A stretch of 5,758 nt of DNA from an uncultured Gemmatimonadaceae bacterium (GTDB taxonomy: Bacteria > Gemmatimonadota > Gemmatimonadetes > Gemmatimonadales > Gemmatimonadaceae). Under the pieces are notes generated by a model that worked only from the letters and a program-made list of their open reading frames with translations, was not told the origin of the DNA and did not search any database. Of this stretch, positions 1 to 5,758 are shown in pieces; position 1 is the stretch's first letter, and every line of letters starts with the position of its first letter. Location of the stretch: NCBI GenBank assembly GCA_955652635.1, contig CATPBN010000002.1:1-5758 (forward strand), written 5' to 3'. A program made the position numbers and the translations under genes.

Positions 1-1
1 C

Positions 2-82
2 GATCACGAGTCGATCTCGGCCGCCGAAATCGATACCGCCTTTCACTCGCTGGCGCGAACGGTGATCGCGAGCGCGATCTGA
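2..82 (+). CDS. C-terminal end of an unidentified protein (5' partial)
   Basis: The frame starting at base 2 is open from the window edge to a TGA at 80-82 and gives 26 residues ending in HSLARTVIASAI. The mix of acidic residues followed by a helical, Ala/Leu/Ile-rich end looks like a genuine protein C-terminus. It weakly recalls the last helix of Zn-dependent M20/M28-type peptidases, but that is far too little to name a family. The stop lies 34 bases before the ATG of the MATE gene on the same strand, so the two could share a transcript. No terminator-like hairpin is visible between them. Confidence 0.45.
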   Translation, partial: DHESISAAEIDTAFHSLARTVIASAI

Positions 83-116
83 CATCCTACTACGCCCCAG
101 CTACATTAGCGGAACG

Positions 117-1511
117 ATGGAAGACCTCACCACCGGACCGCTCACCAGGCATCTGTTGAAGACCACGAGCTTCATGCTCGTGACGATGATCTTCCAAACG
201 CTGTATTTCCTGATCGACCTTTATTGGGTCGGCAGGCTCGGCACGCACGCGGTCGCCGCCGTTGGAATAGCCGGCAACTTCACCTTTATCGTGCTTGCCC
301 TGACACAGATGCTCGGCGTCGGTACGACGACTGTGGTGTCGCACGCGGTCGGAAGAAAGAACCACGACGAAGCGCAGCTGATGTTCAACCAGGCGCAGGT
401 GCTGGCCGTAGTTACAGGAATTGTTTTTCTGATTGTGGGAATGCTGGTGCGACTCCCGTACAGTCGCGCGATGAGCGCCGACGCCGAGACGGGCGCGCTG
501 GCGGCGCAATACCTTCTCTGGTTCATTCCGGCGATGGCGCTGCAGTTCCTGATGGTCGCGGCGGGCGCCGCTCTGCGCGCGGTCGGAAACTTCAAGGCAG
601 GCATGGTTGTCTCCACCGGCTCCGTATTCATCAACATGGTGCTGGCGCCATTTCTTATTTTCGGTTGGGTAACGGGTCACGCGTTTGGCGTTGCCGGCGC
701 GGCGATCTCGTCACTCATCGCAGTCGTGGTCGCCGTCATCTGGTTCGCCACGTACTTTCTGCCAAAGGATTCATACCTTCGATTCGTGCGCGCCGATCAG
801 AAACCACGATTCGCGCTCTGGCGGAAGATGCTGGCCATCGGACTGCCTGCCGGTTTCGAGTTCGCGATGATGGGTGTGTACCTGGTAGTCGTCTACGCGA
901 TCGCGCGACCGTTTGGCGCGTCGGCGCAAGCAGGATTTGGAATCGGACAGCGCGTGATTCAGGCCCTGTTCATGCCCGCGGTCGCGCTCGGTTTTTCAGT
1001 TGCGCCGGTCGCTGGACAGAACTTCGGCGCCCGCAGTCGCGAACGCGTCATCGACACGTTTCGCAAAGCAGCTTACATGGTCTCGGCGATCATGGCGGTG
1101 CTCGTTGTGCTCTGTCACATCGCGCCCGAAGCACTGATTCGTATTTTCTCGAGGGACCCGTCGGTGATCGACGTCGGCACCGTCTATCTTCGCATCGTGT
1201 CGTGGAACTTCGTTGCATCCGGCTTGATCTTCGTTGCGTCGAGCATGTTCCAGGCGATGGGAAACACGGTTCCGTCGTTGGTGGCTTCCGGTACACGCAT
1301 TCTGCTCGTCGCGGTGCCGGCGATCCTGCTTTCGCGCACGGCGGGGTTTCAGCTGAACTGGATATGGTATCTCTCGGTTGGCGCGGTGCTCGTTCAGCTT
1401 GCGCTCAGCATGCTGCTGCTGCGCCGCGAATTCAGTCGCCGGCTGGCATTCCCATCCCAACCGAAACAGGACAACACTGCCCTCGCGTCAGCGATGGTGG
1501 CGGCGGAGTAA
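117..1511 (+). CDS. MATE family efflux transporter
   Basis: This is an inner-membrane secondary antiporter of the MATE (multidrug and toxic compound extrusion) family. The family exports cationic drugs or metabolites in exchange for Na+ or H+; the substrate here cannot be told. The 464 residues are the normal family length and show about 12 hydrophobic segments in two homologous halves. TM1 carries the conserved acidic residue and loop in FLIDLYWVGRLG (D34, G39, G42). The first half has GVGTTTVVSHAVGRKN (67-82) and LRAVGN (153-158). The second half has the paired signatures VAGQNFGARSRERV (288-301) and MFQAMGN (377-383). The tail after about residue 440 is polar. The ATG at 117 is preceded by only a weak GGAA at 111-114, but the protein begins with the short polar stretch expected before TM1, so the start is credible. 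The gene is convergent with the minus-strand genes to its right. No local regulator is visible, and no clear terminator follows the stop. Confidence 0.95.
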   Translation: MEDLTTGPLTRHLLKTTSFMLVTMIFQTLYFLIDLYWVGRLGTHAVAAVGIAGNFTFIVLALTQMLGVGTTTVVSHAVGRKNHDEAQLMFNQAQVLAVVTGIVFLIVGMLVRLPYSRAMSADAETGALAAQYLLWFIPAMALQFLMVAAGAALRAVGNFKAGMVVSTGSVFINMVLAPFLIFGWVTGHAFGVAGAAISSLIAVVVAVIWFATYFLPKDSYLRFVRADQKPRFALWRKMLAIGLPAGFEFAMMGVYLVVVYAIARPFGASAQAGFGIGQRVIQALFMPAVALGFSVAPVAGQNFGARSRERVIDTFRKAAYMVSAIMAVLVVLCHIAPEALIRIFSRDPSVIDVGTVYLRIVSWNFVASGLIFVASSMFQAMGNTVPSLVASGTRILLVAVPAILLSRTAGFQLNWIWYLSVGAVLVQLALSMLLLRREFSRRLAFPSQPKQDNTALASAMVAAE

Positions 1512-1658
1512 CCAACGTGTCAGGTGAAGTGCCTCATCACTCGTTGTTATCGCTGGCGATATGGCACGACAACCGCTCTGGTGCGCTCGACGAGCACGAG
1601 GGCGGAGTCGCCAACGAGAGTCACACCGGTGGCGCCCAGCATCTAACGCGACTTTACA
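1512..1658. other. Intergenic stretch, no supportable gene
   Basis: This lies between the MATE stop and the start of the degraded DUF3237 gene. No plus-strand frame looks protein-like. On the minus strand a 31-codon frame (1642-1547) gives a plausible-looking hydrophobic peptide containing GDSALVLVERTRAVVVPY. It is preceded immediately by a stop and has no recognisable ribosome binding site. A small inverted repeat, TATCG-CTGG-CGATA (1548-1561), has no T-tract and is not convincing as a terminator. The stretch may be decayed sequence like the region that follows it. Confidence 0.4.
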
Positions 1659-2071
1659 GTGGGCACTGAAAATCCGGAGACAGGAAATCTTGAAGCGCCA
1701 CGAGTCATTAACCAGCTCAGATTTTCGGTCGGTCTTCTACAGCGGAACTACGTCGAACTAGTAGTGGCCATTAGGCACATCTCTTCGCCGCTCGTTGCAT
1801 TTGAGATGGTAGGAATGGATGACCAGTGGCACAGAAAAGAGGCAATGGCCGAGGTCCTTTACCTTTTGCACAATTACGGCACGGCCTCCCGGACGTGATC
1901 ACCGCGTTCAGCCATGGGGAGGTCCTCGGTCCCGCGCGCTACTACTTTCGAACAGTGCCGAGATTCGAGACCTCGGCGGAAGCCTACGCATTCTTGAATC
2001 GCATCGTCACCGTCGGTGTTGGCGAAACTCGCCCCGACGGAGCAGTGCACAGGATCGACGAGATCCTGTGA
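1659..2071 (+). pseudogene. DUF3237 family protein, frameshifted remnant
   Basis: The downstream part (frame 2, about 1881-2071) gives about 63 residues matching the C-terminal half of DUF3237 (small beta-barrel proteins of about 150 residues, function unknown). It shows LRHGLPDVI, then YYFRTVPRFETS, then YAFLNRIVTVGVGETRPDG, corresponding to the family pattern 'RHG-P-V', 'YYFRT-PRFE', 'Y-WLNR---VG-G-R-DG'. This frame is closed upstream by a TGA at 1820-1822, and its only nearby start (GTG 1826) would omit half the domain. The missing half is recognisable in frame 3 from a GTG at 1659: INQLRFSVGLLQ resembles the family's first strand, and DDQWHRKEAMAEV and VLYLLHNYG resemble the 'DWQ--R-DG--E' and following strand. 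That frame ends at TGA 1896-1898. The break lies at about 1865-1885 and needs a net loss of one base (mod 3), perhaps with several codons lost. It could be a real pseudogene or a sequencing/assembly error. The C-terminal family call is firm; the N-terminal match is by eye and weaker. Confidence 0.72.
2048..2070. repeat. Perfect inverted repeat (9-bp stem, 5-base loop)
   Basis: CACAGGATC (2048-2056), loop GACGA, and GATCCTGTG (2062-2070) form an exact hairpin. It covers the last codons of the DUF3237 remnant and two bases of its TGA stop. There is no T-run on either side in either direction, so an intrinsic terminator is not supported. It sits at the junction between the DUF3237 remnant and the following oxidoreductase-like tail, and about 90 bases beyond the stop of the minus-strand DinB gene. 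It may be a transcript-stabilising stem, a protein site, or chance. Confidence 0.6.
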
Positions 2072-2072
2072 T

Positions 2073-2162
2073 GACGTCCGATTGCGTGTGCAGGCCGTCG
2101 ATGAGGCGATGGAGACAGCGCGCCGCTCAGGCAGCGTCGTCGATCTGGACGTAACGAACTAA
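2073..2162 (+). pseudogene. Possible C-terminal remnant of a Gfo/Idh/MocA-like oxidoreductase
   Basis: Frame 3 from GAC at 2073 to TAA at 2160-2162 gives 29 residues containing VRLRVQAVDEAMETARR, then SGSVVDLDV. Gfo/Idh/MocA NAD(P)-dependent sugar oxidoreductases commonly end this way: a helix of the form 'A--V-EA---SAR-G' followed by a short hydrophobic strand 'V-L'. The frame stays open upstream only to a TGA near 1995, and that upstream part shows no family resemblance. There is no Rossmann domain or likely start, so if the match is right only the tail survives. It overlaps the stop end of the minus-strand DinB gene by four bases. The match is short and made by eye; chance or another helical C-terminus remains possible. 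Confidence 0.35.
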
Positions 2163-2746
2163 CTCCCTGAAGGACGGGGACGCGGCAGCGCAGTTGGCGG
2201 GAGGAGGTTGTTCAGGCGCATGTAGTTCGCGAGCTGACTGTAATGATCCGCCAGGTCGAGCGCGTGCCCAAGTACCATTCCCGCGCGCGCCACAGTTCGC
2301 GAGTTTCCACCAAAGGTGACGGTCACCGGCTCGCCCAGCTTTGCGTCATCCAGCTGAGCGATCGCCTGATCGCAGAACGCGAACGACCCCCTGAGACGCG
2401 TTACCAACGTGTCTTTCGGCCACGTCGCCTTGACCGAATCGGCGGTGGCCATGTCCTTCGCCGGCCGCGTTCCCTTCATTGTCCCAAAATTGTTGCAGAA
2501 GAAGTAATCGTCGTCGGCGATGTGCTGAGCGATGTATCCGATGCTCAGCTGGGCAGGCGTCGGTTTGTAGGCGAACTTCGACGCGGGGATGGAGTCGAAA
2601 GCCTGCGCGATATTGCGATGCAACCCCGAGATCCTGTTGCGAAACGCGGTGGTGATCGGATTGACGGGTGGACCGGCGGGCGACTGCTGGGCAGCGAGGC
2701 TGATGGGCGCAGCAAGCGTCAGAATCGCGAAATAAGACCGTTTCAT
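2159..2746 (-). CDS. Exported DinB superfamily protein
   Basis: The protein has 195 residues with a Sec-type signal peptide (MKRSYF, then a hydrophobic core, with likely cleavage near LAAQ-QSP at about 20). A DinB-like four-helix-bundle domain follows at about residues 30-180. DinB proteins usually bind a divalent metal through three His, and many act as thiol-dependent transferases; the role here is unknown. The first ligand is probably H75 in IAQHIADDDY. The last helix reads GHALDLADHYSQLANYMR, matching the family's 'H-----H--QL--Y-R'. H168 fits the final ligand, but the usual His four residues earlier is D164, with H161 nearby, so the metal site may be altered. The ATG at 2744-2746 is preferred over an in-frame upstream start at 2803 for two reasons: AGGG lies 6 bases before it (2753-2756), and it places the signal peptide at the N-terminus. 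The Pro-rich tail (about 183-193) is probably disordered. The gene is convergent with the MATE gene and follows the CocE gene by 94 bases. Confidence 0.88.
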   Translation of the reverse strand: MKRSYFAILTLAAPISLAAQQSPAGPPVNPITTAFRNRISGLHRNIAQAFDSIPASKFAYKPTPAQLSIGYIAQHIADDDYFFCNNFGTMKGTRPAKDMATADSVKATWPKDTLVTRLRGSFAFCDQAIAQLDDAKLGEPVTVTFGGNSRTVARAGMVLGHALDLADHYSQLANYMRLNNLLPPTALPRPRPSGS

Positions 2747-2771
2747 ATGTAGCCCTACAGGATGAGGGACT

Positions 2772-2803
2772 CTTATAGTGCGCGCGAGTCTGGAGTTGCG
2801 CAA
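2772..2803 (-). promoter_or_regulatory. Candidate promoter for the DinB-like gene
   Basis: On the minus strand a TATAAG (2777-2772) lies 25 bases upstream of the ATG, with TTGCGC (2803-2798) further up as a possible -35. The 20-base spacing is longer than the usual 16-18, so the pair is weak. The 94-base gap after the CocE stop holds no T-tailed hairpin, so read-through from upstream is equally possible. Confidence 0.25.
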
Positions 2804-2840
2804 TCGAGCGCGGGCTATTCTCCGGTCCCCAGTTCTTTCG

Positions 2841-5114
2841 CTAGTATCGGACTGGCAGATCGATGAAAGTGTCCCCGAACCAGTCGATCCTCAGCGGCTC
2901 CTTCGCGTCCGCGATCGTCTCGTTGCTGACATCCGCGCCCGTGCCGTAGTTGATCTGCATGTCGGGCTGTTTGAGGACGTTGATCAGCACGACGATTCGG
3001 CTGCCGGGCTGGAGCAGGCGGCTCGTCAGCCGCACGCTCTTGAAATCCAGACGCTCCCGCGCTCCCGGTGTCAGCAGCCTCGGATGTACGAGATCAGCAA
3101 CGGCGCTCGCACGCGTCCAGTAGGTGGAGAGCGAGACGTACTCGTTCCTCGCCGTCAGCTCGTAGAGCGAGATTTGAAAATCGAGATCCTTCTTGTTGGT
3201 CTGGAATTCCAGTCGTCCAGAGAAAAGGCCGCTCAGCTCGATCTGAGATTGAAGCGGATTGCTGACGAATTTGACGCCGTTCCAGGTATCGATTGTGGTG
3301 TCGACGACACCGCCGCCGGGTGACACGCGATCCGCATCGGTCCGGTCGGCAAGATCGACGTTCTGCCTGACGACGGTCCTGGTGCCGGGATTACGTTCGC
3401 TCAGTCGATAGCTGTCGCCAACGCGCAACGCTATCAGGTTGTAACGCAACGTCTGGTTCGACATCGCGGCGATCGAAGGTGCGTGTTTCCACGCGTTGGC
3501 GCCCATCACCTGGTAGTTGATTTTGTCCTTCAAGAGCGCGGGCTTGGGCGCGCCTTTGAAGATGTAGCCGAACCACTGGTACCGAAGCTCTCCCATGTCG
3601 AACAGGGCCACGGGATCGAGCCTGTATCCATTCAACACGTACGTCGAATCGAGCGTGTTGACCATTCCCCGCTGCGCTTGGAAATGGTCGTACGGGCCGA
3701 TCACGAGATAGTGTTGAGCGCCGGGATTGTACTTGTAGTGTTGCGTCAGATAGTAAACGGCGGCTCCGGGTCCGCCGTAGTAGTAGCCGGCGGTTTGCAG
3801 CACCGGGATGTTGATTCGCGCGAAATCATTCTCGTACGGAATCATGCTCTGCCAGTACGAGTCATAGGTCGGATGCGAGAGCCACGTGTCGAAGATCGGG
3901 TTTGGTGTACCGTCGATCTTGTCGAGGTCACGATATGAGCGGCCGCTGAGGTACCAATCGTGGTTCAACTTGTTCCAGCGATCGCGATTGTTGTACGTCG
4001 AGTCGTCGAGAGCTTTCACGTCCGTGGTGTAAAACGGCCAGGGATAGACGAAGCTCAGAAAAAGATTACCGTCCATCGGTACATCGATGGCCGGCGCAAC
4101 CGACGCCTGCGGCATCAATGCTTTGAGCGCCTTTGGCATGTGCTTCGCAGCCGCCCACTGCGTGAATCCCGAGTAGCTGCCTCCCCACATGCCCACTCTT
4201 CCGTCGTTCCAAGACTGCGCACTGATCCAATCGATCAGCGCCGCTGCGTCGGCACCATCATGCTCGTACGGCATCGCGGCGTCGGGGCTGCATCCTTTGC
4301 CGCGGGTGTATCCAACGACACCGGCGTAGCCATTCGACGCCGCGCGCCGCGCCTCGAGGAGGAGAGGCACGGGCGCCGCATAGATGGTGAAGGTAAGCAA
4401 GGCAGGCAGCCGTCCACGAGCCGCGCGGGGCCGAACGATCATAGTGCAAATGGTCGCGCCATCGGGGGTTTTTACGGGAATATCCGTCTCGACGATGTAG
4501 CGTCGGCGATTGTCCTCATCTACAAGCGGAATGGCGAGCGGCGGGATTCTCGCGATGACCTGTTCAACCTGATAAGCTCGGATCAATTTCAGCGCATCAG
4601 CTAGCGAGATAGTGCGCTCGTCCTGCTGCTCGAGCGCCGAACTGAAGTTCTGCTCGAGTATAGGCAGGGACACGAACAGTGGCCGCTCGAGCAGCCAGGA
4701 TGTTTTGTCATCAAGCGGTGTCAGGACTTCACGGAATGTCCTTTGAAATGTCGAGTCGAAGGACGATCCATCACGACTGGCGGATGCGCGCGCATAAATG
4801 GAGTACAGCAGCAGCGTCGCGTCAGTCTGACGGGAATCACCCTTTGACGCCAGCGCGCGTAACGATCTGAGAGTCGTGGTTGCATCCGTATAGCGACCGG
4901 CGACCGACTGCAAACGGAACAGATTGTCCAGATAGCGGGCGCGATTGTCGTCCTTGTAAGCCGCTATCGCCTGCGTCGCGAGAATCGCCATGGCTCCGGC
5001 GGTGTCGTTGCCGATCGCCGCGCGGGAGTAAGGCAGCTCCTGTGCTGACGCGAGAGCAGCAATAGCCACACAAAGGACAGCAACGCGGAACGACCTGGTA
5101 GCGACTTTAGTCAT
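2841..5114 (-). CDS. CocE/NonD family (peptidase S15-like) exported hydrolase
   Basis: This is a 757-residue alpha/beta-hydrolase of the Xaa-Pro dipeptidyl-peptidase/cocaine esterase group, which hydrolyses acyl-ester or N-terminal peptide bonds; the substrate is unknown. A signal peptide (MTKVATRSFR, hydrophobic core, cleavage near ASA-QE at 24/25) sends it to the periplasm or outside. Residues about 30-190 form a helical N-terminal region of unknown role. The hydrolase domain (about 205-520) begins TDIPVKTPDGATI and has the nucleophile elbow MWGGSYSG (S313) and the His motif VIGPYDHF (H477). The C-terminal jelly-roll domain (PepX_C type, about 555-757) includes LQPGSRIVVLINV and INYGTG. At the position where the family normally has its catalytic Asp ('GWYD' or 'GYYD'), this protein reads TAGYYYGG, with Tyr446 in place of Asp, so activity is uncertain. 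I chose the ATG at 5114 because it puts the signal peptide first; ATG 5120 is close behind. A start at 5231 would add 39 residues and overlap the upstream gene. No strong ribosome binding site is seen. It lies 37 bases after the GH3 gene and is likely co-transcribed with it. Confidence 0.92.
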   Translation of the reverse strand: MTKVATRSFRVAVLCVAIAALASAQELPYSRAAIGNDTAGAMAILATQAIAAYKDDNRARYLDNLFRLQSVAGRYTDATTTLRSLRALASKGDSRQTDATLLLYSIYARASASRDGSSFDSTFQRTFREVLTPLDDKTSWLLERPLFVSLPILEQNFSSALEQQDERTISLADALKLIRAYQVEQVIARIPPLAIPLVDEDNRRRYIVETDIPVKTPDGATICTMIVRPRAARGRLPALLTFTIYAAPVPLLLEARRAASNGYAGVVGYTRGKGCSPDAAMPYEHDGADAAALIDWISAQSWNDGRVGMWGGSYSGFTQWAAAKHMPKALKALMPQASVAPAIDVPMDGNLFLSFVYPWPFYTTDVKALDDSTYNNRDRWNKLNHDWYLSGRSYRDLDKIDGTPNPIFDTWLSHPTYDSYWQSMIPYENDFARINIPVLQTAGYYYGGPGAAVYYLTQHYKYNPGAQHYLVIGPYDHFQAQRGMVNTLDSTYVLNGYRLDPVALFDMGELRYQWFGYIFKGAPKPALLKDKINYQVMGANAWKHAPSIAAMSNQTLRYNLIALRVGDSYRLSERNPGTRTVVRQNVDLADRTDADRVSPGGGVVDTTIDTWNGVKFVSNPLQSQIELSGLFSGRLEFQTNKKDLDFQISLYELTARNEYVSLSTYWTRASAVADLVHPRLLTPGARERLDFKSVRLTSRLLQPGSRIVVLINVLKQPDMQINYGTGADVSNETIADAKEPLRIDWFGDTFIDLPVRY

Positions 5115-5151
5115 GTGCATCAAGCGCTGCGATAGCGGCCGTGAATGAGTT

Positions 5152-5758
5152 CTAACGCCGGACGACGAGCTCCGCGTGAAGATTAGCTGCGGAATCGTCC
5201 CCAACCCAGACGTCATACACACTGGGTTCAACCACCCATCCTTTCACTTGGGGACTCCAGAATTGCAGCTCGTCGCGACCAAGTCGGAAACGTAGAGTCC
5301 TGGTCTCGCCTGGCTGCAACGACACTCGGCGGAATCCTTCCAGCTGGCGAACCGGCCGCGACGCGGAACCGTAGCGCTGATGGATATAGAGCTGCGCGAC
5401 CACGTCGCCGGGCACGGCGCCAGTGTTCTTCACGTCAACCAAAACCTCGGTGCTGTCGCCTGCTTTCATAATAGCCTTCGACAGTCGAAGACTGGTGAAC
5501 GCGAAGGTTGTGTAGCTGAGACCATAGCCGAAGGGATACAGCGGCTTGCTGGAGATGTCCCAGTAGCGTGACGTGAACTTCGGATCGCTTTCCGGCGCCT
5601 GGGTGAGGTTGTGATTGTAGTAAAGCGGTTCCTGCCCCGCCGATCGCGGCCAGCTTACATGCAGTTTTCCGCCGGGATTCACGTCGCCGAAGATCACGTC
5701 GGCGATCGCGTTCCCGCCTTCCACGCCGGGCAGCCACGACTCGAGAATAGCTGATGCA
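5152..5758 (-). CDS. bglX: Beta-glucosidase, glycoside hydrolase family 3, C-terminal part (5' partial)
   Basis: The gene enters from the right edge in mid-frame (first full codon 5757-5755), and 201 residues are visible up to TAG at 5154-5152. They closely resemble the end of E. coli BglX, a periplasmic enzyme that removes terminal beta-linked glucose from oligosaccharides. Visible landmarks are ILESWLPGVEGGNAIADVIF and GDVNPGGKL (end of the GH3 C-terminal alpha/beta-sandwich domain), then QEPLYYNHN, KFTSRYWD and PLYPFGYGLSYTTF. A fibronectin type III-like domain follows at about 99-181 of the visible part, with VKNTGAVPGDVVAQLYI, RPVRQLEGFRRVSLQPGE and LQFW. The catalytic nucleophile Asp, the signal peptide and the start lie outside the window, so activity, export and full length cannot be judged. 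The reading frame is intact throughout. The exact substrate is uncertain, since GH3 also contains xylosidases and other glycosidases. The CocE-like gene starts 37 bases after the stop on the same strand. Confidence 0.94.
   Translation of the reverse strand, partial: ASAILESWLPGVEGGNAIADVIFGDVNPGGKLHVSWPRSAGQEPLYYNHNLTQAPESDPKFTSRYWDISSKPLYPFGYGLSYTTFAFTSLRLSKAIMKAGDSTEVLVDVKNTGAVPGDVVAQLYIHQRYGSASRPVRQLEGFRRVSLQPGETRTLRFRLGRDELQFWSPQVKGWVVEPSVYDVWVGDDSAANLHAELVVRR

Noticed and set aside
90..680. Open frames antisense to the MATE gene (also 221-637 and 996-1460, minus)
   Set aside because: Their composition (His/Arg/Gln-rich, or Ala/Thr/Ser low-complexity) mirrors the codon bias of the real gene; no motif and no start context.
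1548..1561. Small inverted repeat after the MATE stop as a terminator
   Set aside because: Only a 5-bp stem with a 4-base loop and no T-tract.
224..1669. A 481-codon open frame overlapping nearly all of the MATE gene in another frame
   Set aside because: The translation is Arg/Gly/His-rich with no hydrophobic or domain pattern, typical of a +1 shadow in GC-rich coding DNA. The MATE frame fully explains the region.
1819..2154. A 111-codon plus-strand frame over the DUF3237 remnant
   Set aside because: Arg/Ser-rich translation with no family resemblance; the DUF3237 motifs lie in a different frame.
2243..2752. A 169-codon plus-strand frame antisense to the DinB-like gene
   Set aside because: Arg-rich, no domain, and fully opposite a gene with a clear signal peptide and DinB motifs.
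2778..3323. Plus-strand frames opposite the CocE-like gene (also 3483-3938 and 3960-4604)
   Set aside because: Antisense shadows: rich in Arg, Val and His with no recognisable domain, and the minus strand is continuous family-matching protein.
5115..5231. N-terminal extension of the CocE-like gene to a start at 5231
   Set aside because: It would bury the signal peptide 39 residues inside the protein and overlap the end of the GH3 gene by 80 bases; ATG 5114 fits better.

Overview
The window is GC-rich (roughly 60% by eye) bacterial DNA. It carries two proteins with cleavable signal peptides (an exported DinB-like protein and a CocE/S15 hydrolase), the C-terminal end of a periplasmic-type GH3 beta-glucosidase, and a MATE efflux pump. 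This mix suggests a Gram-negative soil-type heterotroph. Exported DinB-like proteins and secreted S15-like hydrolases are common in Gemmatimonadota and Acidobacteriota, and Gemmatimonadota is my best guess. That is an inference from gene content, with no marker gene in view.

Layout, left to right. Bases 2-82 (+) are the last codons of an unidentified gene cut by the window edge. After 34 bases comes an intact MATE-family multidrug/Na+ (or H+) antiporter (117-1511, +). Bases 1512 to about 2160 hold no intact gene but do hold gene debris. There is a DUF3237-family gene broken by a frameshift (about 1659-2071, +), then a 23-base perfect hairpin over its stop codon. Directly after it is a short reading frame that resembles the C-terminal tail of a Gfo/Idh/MocA-type oxidoreductase (2073-2162, +).

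Everything to the right is on the minus strand and converges on the MATE gene. In transcription order these are the 3' end of a GH3 beta-glucosidase (bglX-like, entering from the right edge and ending at 5152), a 757-residue CocE/NonD (peptidase S15-like) exported hydrolase (5114-2841), and a 195-residue exported DinB-superfamily protein (2746-2159). The GH3 and CocE genes are 37 bases apart and probably co-transcribed. The DinB gene follows after 94 bases, which contain a possible promoter of its own.

The right half looks like an export-oriented degradative block: a sugar-releasing glycosidase beside an acyl/peptidyl hydrolase. I see no mobile element, CRISPR array, RNA gene or defence system. 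The most notable points are the decayed DUF3237/oxidoreductase remnants with the hairpin at their junction, and a CocE-like hydrolase whose usual catalytic Asp position appears to be Tyr. Otherwise this is ordinary chromosomal sequence.
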